From Nocardia camponoti (GTDB lineage: Bacteria; Actinomycetota; Actinomycetes; Mycobacteriales; Mycobacteriaceae): a stretch of DNA of 64,000 nt. Location of the stretch: contig NZ_BMMW01000004.1 in assembly GCF_014646135.1 (NCBI RefSeq), positions 310,001-374,000 of the forward strand, in the 5' to 3' direction. Every line of letters begins with the position of its first letter. The first letter of the stretch is position 1. Of this stretch, positions 58,567-64,000 are shown piece by piece. The translations under genes and the position numbers were made by a program. Below the pieces are notes generated by a model, which had not been told where the DNA came from, did not search any database, and was given only the letters and a program-made list of their open reading frames with translations.

Positions 58567-59922
58567 TTATTCAGCGGCTGCTTCAGAATCGTCGGAATCG
58601 ACCGGCTCACCGAACAATTCGGCGGTGTCGACGACGTTGCCGTCGGAGTCGGTGACCTTGACCTGGGTCACCACGCCCGCGAGCGCCTTGCCGCGACGCA
58701 CGTCGGCGAAGACCGCGCCGAGCTGGCCAGCCTGCTGAACCTGCTGGATGAACTGCTCGGGCGACATGCCGTAGCGCTGCGCCTGGAACAGGATGCGCTC
58801 GGTGAGCTCCTGCTGGCCAACCTGGGTGCCCTCGGCCTCGGCGATCGCGTCAAGCAGCAGCTGCGTTTTGACCGACTTCTCCGCGGCTTCCTGGGTGTCC
58901 TTGTCGAACTCTTCACGCGAAGAGCCCTGTGCCTCAAGGGCTTCGGCGAGCTTGGCCTCGTCGTGGTCGAAACCGTGGACGGCGTCGTGGATCACGGCGT
59001 CGACCTCAGCCTTGACGACGGCCTCGGGCAGCGGGACCTCGATGGTCTCAAGCAGGGTGTCGAGCACCTTGTCGCGGATCTGACCGGCCTGCTCGACCTT
59101 CTTGACGCGCTCAACGCGGGTCTTGAGGTCTTCCTTGAGCTCATCGATGGTGTCGAATTCGCTTGCGAGCTGGGCGAATTCGTCGTCGGCCTCAGGCAGC
59201 TCGCGCTCCTTGACCGAACCGACGGTCACGGTGATGACCGCGTCCTTGCCCGCGTGCTCGCCGGCGACCAGGGTGGAGGTGAAGTCCTTCGACTCGCCCG
59301 CCGACAGGCCGATGATGGCCTCATCAAGGCCCTCGATGAGCTGACCCGAACCAACCTCGTGCGACAGACCGGTGGTCGATGCCTCCGGCACGTCGACGCC
59401 ATCGACGGTGGCCGACAGGTCGATCGAGACGAAGTCGCCGTCGGCAACCGCGCGCTCAACACCGGTGAGGGTGCCGAAGCGCTGACGCAGCGAGGTGAGC
59501 TGCTGCTCGATGTCGGCATCTTCGATGGTGAAGGCGTCGACAGCCACCTCAAGACCCGAGTAATCGGGCAGGGTGATCTCGGGACGCACGTCGACCTCGG
59601 CGGTGAAGGCGAGTTCGCTGCCGTCTTCGAGCTTGGTGATCTCGATCTCGGGCTGGCCGATGACCTTCACTTCGGCGGTCTGCACGGCTTCGGCGTACTT
59701 GTTCGGCAGCGCGTCGTTGACGACCTGCTCAAGCACGGCACCGCGACCAACGCGGGTCTCGATGAGCTTGGCCGGAGCCTTGCCGGGACGGAAGCCGGGG
59801 ATCTTGACCTGGTTGGCAAGCGCCTTGTACGCCTTGTCGAATTCGGGCTTCAGCTCATCGAAGGGCACCTCGACGTTGATCCGGACCCGGGTCGGGCTCA
59901 GCTGCTCGACGGTGCTCTTCAC
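58567..59922 (-). CDS. tig: Trigger factor
   Basis: Protein of 451 residues from GTG 59922, with AAGGAGA six bases upstream. The ribosome-binding domain has the signature GFRPGKAPAKLI; the FKBP-type domain includes GDFVSIDLSATVDGVDV and GSGQLIEGLDEAIIGLSAGESKDF; the C-terminal helical arms (about 270-420) form the chaperone cradle. An acidic tail ends the protein. It meets nascent chains at the exit tunnel and is commonly linked to clpP and clpX. Confidence 0.96.
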   Translation of the reverse strand: MKSTVEQLSPTRVRINVEVPFDELKPEFDKAYKALANQVKIPGFRPGKAPAKLIETRVGRGAVLEQVVNDALPNKYAEAVQTAEVKVIGQPEIEITKLEDGSELAFTAEVDVRPEITLPDYSGLEVAVDAFTIEDADIEQQLTSLRQRFGTLTGVERAVADGDFVSIDLSATVDGVDVPEASTTGLSHEVGSGQLIEGLDEAIIGLSAGESKDFTSTLVAGEHAGKDAVITVTVGSVKERELPEADDEFAQLASEFDTIDELKEDLKTRVERVKKVEQAGQIRDKVLDTLLETIEVPLPEAVVKAEVDAVIHDAVHGFDHDEAKLAEALEAQGSSREEFDKDTQEAAEKSVKTQLLLDAIAEAEGTQVGQQELTERILFQAQRYGMSPEQFIQQVQQAGQLGAVFADVRRGKALAGVVTQVKVTDSDGNVVDTAELFGEPVDSDDSEAAAE

Positions 59923-60032
59923 GGACAATCTCCTTGGTCGGTGTAGCTGGCAACGCGCCCTGGCCGGGCGCGGTCTCACGATCTCGACCAGGTTAGTAGA
60001 CCCGTTCGGGCGCCGTGCAAGCGGCGTGGCGG

Positions 60033-60578
60033 CTAGCGACCGACTTGCACCGCATCCGTGACGAACACGAGCGTTTCGTTAGGGGCGACACCGTTTCCGC
60101 CCGCGCCGTAACCAAGGTCCGGCGGCACGATGAGCAGTCGGCGCGTTCCTTGCTGAACGCCGAGAAGTCCCTGGTCCCAGCCCTGGATGACCTGACCGGA
60201 CCCGAGCGTGAGGCCGAAAGGCTTGCCACGCTTGAACGAACTGTCAAGCACCTGCTTGTCCGACCACGTGACCAGTTCGTAATTCATCGTCAGTGGCTGA
60301 CCGGCGGCGGCACCGATGCCGTTGCCGGGGATGAGGTCTTTGGAGATGAGCTTCTTAGGCGCGTCGCAATTGTCGGGAATCGTGATCGTTGGCGCGTTGC
60401 CGTATGCCCCTTCGACCTTGATGTCGTCGGCGGTGCATTCGCGGCCCTTGCTCGCGGTTGTCGTCTGGGTGGCGCTGCCACCAGCTTCGGTTGTCGACGA
60501 ATCCGAACCGCAAGCCGAGAGGGTGAGCGCGGCGGTTGCCGCGATGCTGATGCCGACGATTTTGGCGAGAGAGTGCAT
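60033..60578 (-). CDS. FKBP-type peptidyl-prolyl isomerase lipoprotein
   Basis: Protein of 181 residues. The signal sequence (MHSLAKIVGISIAATAALTLSAC) carries a lipobox LSAC, so Cys23 should be lipidated. After a Ser/Thr linker comes an FKBP domain with NYELVTWSDKQVLDSSFKRGKPFGLTLGSGQVIQGWDQGLLGVQQGTRRLLIVPPDLGYGAGG. The bulk of the FK506-site aromatic residues is present. It assists folding of exported proteins at the membrane surface. The ATG at 60578 is exactly six bases after TACCCT, fixing the start. It is divergent from the phosphoketolase gene. Confidence 0.9.
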   Translation of the reverse strand: MHSLAKIVGISIAATAALTLSACGSDSSTTEAGGSATQTTTASKGRECTADDIKVEGAYGNAPTITIPDNCDAPKKLISKDLIPGNGIGAAAGQPLTMNYELVTWSDKQVLDSSFKRGKPFGLTLGSGQVIQGWDQGLLGVQQGTRRLLIVPPDLGYGAGGNGVAPNETLVFVTDAVQVGR

Positions 60579-60584
60579 TTCAGC

Positions 60585-60590
60585 AGGGTA
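60585..60590 (-). promoter_or_regulatory. -10 hexamer of the FKBP lipoprotein gene
   Basis: TACCCT on the minus strand has exactly six bases before the ATG at 60578, a leaderless layout. Confidence 0.5.
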
Positions 60591-60691
60591 ATGGACTGTC
60601 GTGACCGAAACCTGTCGGCCCACGGCGGTAGGCTCGACGAGCGCGTTTGCTTTGCCGATTTCGTCCAAGCCGAGTGCGAGGAGAGTCCGCG

Positions 60692-63160
60692 ATGACCCGT
60701 TCCGGGCACGCAAGCGATACTGCCGCCGACAACGTCGATGGCGGTGAGGGCAAGACCGTCGCCCCCAAACCGTATCGCCTGGTTGAAACGCCGGGGCCGT
60801 TGAGTTGGCCGGAGTTAGTCGCAGTCGATACGTGGTGGCGGGCTTCGAATTATCTGGCGGTCGGGCAGATCTATTTGATGCGTAATCCGCTGCTGCACAC
60901 CCCGCTCGTCCCCGAAGACATCAAGCCGCGCCTGCTCGGCCATTTCGGCACGGTGCCCGGGCTCAATCTGGTGTGGGCGCACGCCAACCGGGTCATTCGG
61001 CAACGCAATCTCAACGCCGTTTACGTCGCTGGCCCGGGCCACGGTGGCCCAGGTCCGAACGCGTGCGCGTGGCTTGAAGGTGCCTACGCGGTGCTCGACA
61101 GCGACATTCCGCGCGACATCGCTGGCATGCAACGCTTCTTCCACCAGTTCTCGTTCCCTGGCGGTGTGCCAAGCCATTGCGCACCCGAGACGCCGGGCAG
61201 CTTCCACGAGGGCGGCGAACTCGGGTACTGCCTGTTGCATTCATTCGGCGCCGCGCTCGATAACCCTGATCTCGTTGTGTTTTGCGTGATCGGCGATGGC
61301 GAAGCTGAGACCGGGCCGCTTGCTGGCAGCTGGAACTTCAATAAGTTCCTCAACGCGTCGCGCGATGGTGCCGTGATCCCGATTCTCGCGCTCAACGAGT
61401 ACAAGATCGCCAATCCCACGATTTCGGCGCGTATTCCACAATCTGAGCTGGTCGAGCTCATGCACGGCTATGGGTACGAGCCCATCATCGTTTCCGGCGA
61501 CGACCCTTCGCTTGTTCATCAGCAGATGGCGGCGGCGATGGATACGTGCATGGACCAGATCGCCGAATTCCAGCGCAGGGCGCGCGTCGACGGCGACATG
61601 CGCCGCCCGCGCTGGCCGATGATCGTGATGCACACGCCGAAGGGCTGGACGTGTCCACCGTGGGTCGACGGCAAACGCATCGAAGGCACTTTCCGCGCGC
61701 ATCAGGTGCCGCTCGCCGAAGCACGCACCAACCCGGTGCATCGCGAATGCCTTGACCTGTGGCTCAAGTCGTATTTGCCCGAAGAACTGTTTTCCGAAGA
61801 TGGCGTGCCGTCGCCGGTGATTCTGGAACAGGTTCCCACGCTGCCGATGAGCCTCAACCCGGTCGCCAACGGCGGCTTGCTCATTAAGGACCTCGACCTC
61901 CCCGACTGGCGCGAATACGCGGCCGAAGTCAAAGAGCCGGGCCAGACAACCCACGAACCAACCCGCGTGCTCGGCTCGTGGTTCCGCGACGTCACCAAGA
62001 ACAACCCGCACAACTTCATCACCGTCGCACCCGACGAACTGGTAAGCAACCGGCTCGGCGACATCCTTGAGGTCACCGGGCGCGACTGGCAATGCGAGGT
62101 TGGCAAGTGGGACGTCGACTTGAGCCCGCTCGGTCGCGTGATCGAGGTGCTCTCGGAAACCATGTGCGAAGGGATTCTTGAGGGCTATCTCCTCACCGGT
62201 AGGCACGGCGTTTACACCACCTATGAGGCGTTCATCCACATCTGCGACGCCATGTTCAACCAGCACGCGAAGTGGCTCGACGCCGCGCTCACGGTGCCGT
62301 GGCGTCGACGCATCGCGAGCCTGAATTACCTTCTGACGTCGCATGTTTGGCGTCAGGACCACAATGGGTTCACCCACCAGGACCCCGGCTTCCTCGACGT
62401 TGTCGCGAACAAGAGTCCCGACATCGTCCGCATCTACCTCCCGCCGGACGCCAACACGTTGCTGTCCACCTACGACCACTGCCTGCGCTCGCGGCATTAC
62501 GCGAATGTTGTTGTCGCGGGCAAGAATCCGTCGCCCGACTGGCTCGACGTCAACGAGGCCGCAGTGCATTGCGCTCGCGGCGTTGGCATTTGGGATTGGG
62601 CGTGCCACAACGACACACCGGGCCACAAACCCGACGTCGTGCTCGCCTGCGCTGGCGACATCCCCACCCTCGAAACCCTCGCCGCGGCTGCCATCATTCG
62701 CGACCGGCTGCCCAACCTGCGCGTGCGCTTCGTCAACATCGTCGACCTGTTCCGCATGCTGCCCGCCGACGAGCACCCGCACGGGTTGTCGGACGCGGCG
62801 TTCGACGCGATCTTCACCACTGACCGCCCGGTGATCATCGCCTTCCACGGCTACCCGTGGCTCGTGCATCGGCTCACCTATCGACGTGCCAATCACGCGA
62901 ATCTGCACGTGCACGGCTACCGCGAAAAGGGCACGACAACAACGCCTTTCGACATGGTCATGCTCAACGATCTCGACCGATTCCGCCTGGTCACCGACGT
63001 CATCGACCGGGTGCCCGGCCTCGGCGAGCAGGCTGCCGCATTACGCCAGGACATGGAGGACGCGCGCTTTATCGCCCGTCGCTACACCCGCGAACAGGGT
63101 GCCGACATGCCCGTCATCGCCAACTGGGTCTGGCCGGACGCGGCGTTCCCCACGCTGTAG
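60692..63160 (+). CDS. xfp: Xylulose-5-phosphate/fructose-6-phosphate phosphoketolase
   Basis: Protein of 822 residues from ATG 60692, preceded by GAGGAG. The thiamine-diphosphate site is VFCVIGDGEAETGPLAGSWNFNKFL; further family blocks are YVAGPGHGGPGPNACAWLEG, SFPGGVPSHCAPETPGSFHEGGELGY, and QDHNGFTHQDPGF. It splits xylulose-5-phosphate (and possibly fructose-6-phosphate) to acetyl phosphate and a smaller sugar phosphate. No acetate kinase or phosphotransacetylase is adjacent. The length is standard for the family. Confidence 0.95.
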   Translation: MTRSGHASDTAADNVDGGEGKTVAPKPYRLVETPGPLSWPELVAVDTWWRASNYLAVGQIYLMRNPLLHTPLVPEDIKPRLLGHFGTVPGLNLVWAHANRVIRQRNLNAVYVAGPGHGGPGPNACAWLEGAYAVLDSDIPRDIAGMQRFFHQFSFPGGVPSHCAPETPGSFHEGGELGYCLLHSFGAALDNPDLVVFCVIGDGEAETGPLAGSWNFNKFLNASRDGAVIPILALNEYKIANPTISARIPQSELVELMHGYGYEPIIVSGDDPSLVHQQMAAAMDTCMDQIAEFQRRARVDGDMRRPRWPMIVMHTPKGWTCPPWVDGKRIEGTFRAHQVPLAEARTNPVHRECLDLWLKSYLPEELFSEDGVPSPVILEQVPTLPMSLNPVANGGLLIKDLDLPDWREYAAEVKEPGQTTHEPTRVLGSWFRDVTKNNPHNFITVAPDELVSNRLGDILEVTGRDWQCEVGKWDVDLSPLGRVIEVLSETMCEGILEGYLLTGRHGVYTTYEAFIHICDAMFNQHAKWLDAALTVPWRRRIASLNYLLTSHVWRQDHNGFTHQDPGFLDVVANKSPDIVRIYLPPDANTLLSTYDHCLRSRHYANVVVAGKNPSPDWLDVNEAAVHCARGVGIWDWACHNDTPGHKPDVVLACAGDIPTLETLAAAAIIRDRLPNLRVRFVNIVDLFRMLPADEHPHGLSDAAFDAIFTTDRPVIIAFHGYPWLVHRLTYRRANHANLHVHGYREKGTTTTPFDMVMLNDLDRFRLVTDVIDRVPGLGEQAAALRQDMEDARFIARRYTREQGADMPVIANWVWPDAAFPTL

Positions 63161-63202
63161 ACGCGGTTGCCGGGTCATCGACTCGTGAATGAGGATGGGT
63201 CG

Positions 63203-63982
63203 ATGACCCCGCACGCACCGAACCCGCCCGCTGATTATCGTGAACTCACGGGCCCGTTCGACGTGATCGGCGACGTGCACGGGTGCCGTTCGGAGTTGGT
63301 CACTCTGCTCGGCGAACTGGGGTATGCGGTCGACTTCGACGAACAGGGTCGCGCGGTCGGGGCGGCGCATCCCGACGGTCGAACCGTGATTTTCGTCGGT
63401 GATCTGGTTGACCGTGGGCCCGATACCCCGGGTGTGTTGCGGCTGGCGATGGGGATGGTCGCGGCGGGCACGGCGCTGTGCGTCACCGGCAATCACGAGC
63501 ACAAGCTGGTGCGCGCGCTCGATGGTCGCAATGTGCGGGTGGCGCATGGGTTGGCCCAGTCGCTCGACCAGCTCGCTGCCGAAGATCCCGCGTTTCAGGC
63601 GGCAGCGCTCGAATTCTGTCGGGGACTGCCGACGCACGCGTTGTTCGACGGTGGTCGCCTTGTCGTCGCGCACGCGGGGTTGGTCGAGGAATTGCATGGC
63701 AGCGGGTCGGGGCGGGCGCGGTCGTTCGCGATGTTCGGTGCGCCGACTGGCGAGGTCGACGAGAACGGCCTACCCATCCGCTACGACTGGGCACAGGACT
63801 ATCGAGGCGAAGCGATGGTCCTGTACGGCCACACCCCGGTCCCCGACCTGACCTGGGTAAACAACACGCTTTGCCTCGACACGGGTGCCGTTTTCGGTGG
63901 CAGTTTGTCGGCGGTGCGCTACCCCGAACGGACCACCGTTTCGGTGCCCGCCGAGCAGGTCTGGTACCAGCGAGTTCCATAA
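63203..63982 (+). CDS. PPP-family metallophosphoesterase
   Basis: Protein of 259 residues from ATG 63203, 42 bp after xfp. Metal-binding motifs are in order: FDVIGDVHGC (residues 20-28), VIFVGDLVDRGPDTPGV, CVTGNHEHKL, VVAHAGLV and VLYGHTPVP. This arrangement is that of PPP-type phosphatases, including bis(5'-nucleosyl)-tetraphosphatases of the PrpE type and the phosphatase part of bacterial polynucleotide kinase-phosphatase. The substrate cannot be decided. It is probably in the xfp transcript. Confidence 0.85.
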   Translation: MTPHAPNPPADYRELTGPFDVIGDVHGCRSELVTLLGELGYAVDFDEQGRAVGAAHPDGRTVIFVGDLVDRGPDTPGVLRLAMGMVAAGTALCVTGNHEHKLVRALDGRNVRVAHGLAQSLDQLAAEDPAFQAAALEFCRGLPTHALFDGGRLVVAHAGLVEELHGSGSGRARSFAMFGAPTGEVDENGLPIRYDWAQDYRGEAMVLYGHTPVPDLTWVNNTLCLDTGAVFGGSLSAVRYPERTTVSVPAEQVWYQRVP

Positions 63983-64000
63983 CCGTCAGTCGCGCACGGG

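Overview
The window is high-GC chromosomal DNA from an actinobacterium of the mycolic-acid group (Mycobacteriales), probably outside Mycobacterium itself. Three things point there. The housekeeping order resembles the Mycobacterium tuberculosis Rv2409c-Rv2462c segment. The octT-gpgP pair of methylglucose lipopolysaccharide metabolism is present. There is also an EspG/PE-like/PPE-like type VII secretion substrate cluster. Many genes have a -10 hexamer 6-8 nt before the start codon, the leaderless layout common in this group. I see no tRNA, rRNA, CRISPR array or intact insertion sequence.

Layout. 1-1.1 kb: two overlapping genes, a P-loop protein cut by the window edge and a PD-(D/E)XK nuclease-like protein, in visibly lower-GC DNA; then about 700 bp without a convincing gene and a PemK/MazF-like protein. 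2.4-5.9 kb: transglutaminase, alpha-E and circularly permuted ATP-grasp operon. 6.1-12.5 kb: rpsT, a small acidic protein, an LCP-family enzyme, and comEA-comEC-holA, with two DnaA boxes upstream of comEA. 12.7-19.8 kb: a DUF2332 protein facing a minus-strand run of TPR gene, nadD, rsfS, gpgP, octT, degV and a lexA-like repressor; octT carries a repeat-rich N-terminal extension of about 410 residues. 19.9-23.5 kb: proA, moxR and a VWA gene. 23.6-32.6 kb: plus-strand rbsK-like, rtcB, recQ, an exported protein, a LigD-type polymerase domain, a 2-hydroxyacid dehydrogenase, then espG and two secretion substrates.

32.6-33.5 kb has no gene; it holds a long imperfect hairpin and about 4.5 tandem copies of a 124-bp unit. 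33.5-45.6 kb: proB, obgE, rpmA, rplU, rne, ndk, DUF4233, folC and valS, all on the minus strand. 45.9-51.4 kb: a P-loop kinase-like protein, a lipid kinase, an AGPS-like flavoprotein, a TetR regulator and glpD, matching the Rv2249c-Rv2252 block. 51.6-55.6 kb: acetyltransferase, FHA protein, mIHF, a RibD-type reductase and a membrane protein. 55.7-60.6 kb: clpX, clpP2, clpP1, tig and an FKBP lipoprotein. 60.7-64 kb: phosphoketolase and a metallophosphoesterase.

Most of the window is core cell biology: translation and ribosome assembly, protein folding and degradation, RNA turnover, proline and folate synthesis, and DNA uptake. The unusual material is the left-edge nuclease pair, the lexA-like autoregulatory site, the octT extension, the type VII substrate cluster and the repeat/hairpin region beside it, a partial duplication of the glpD 3' end, and a long near-palindrome upstream of clpX.
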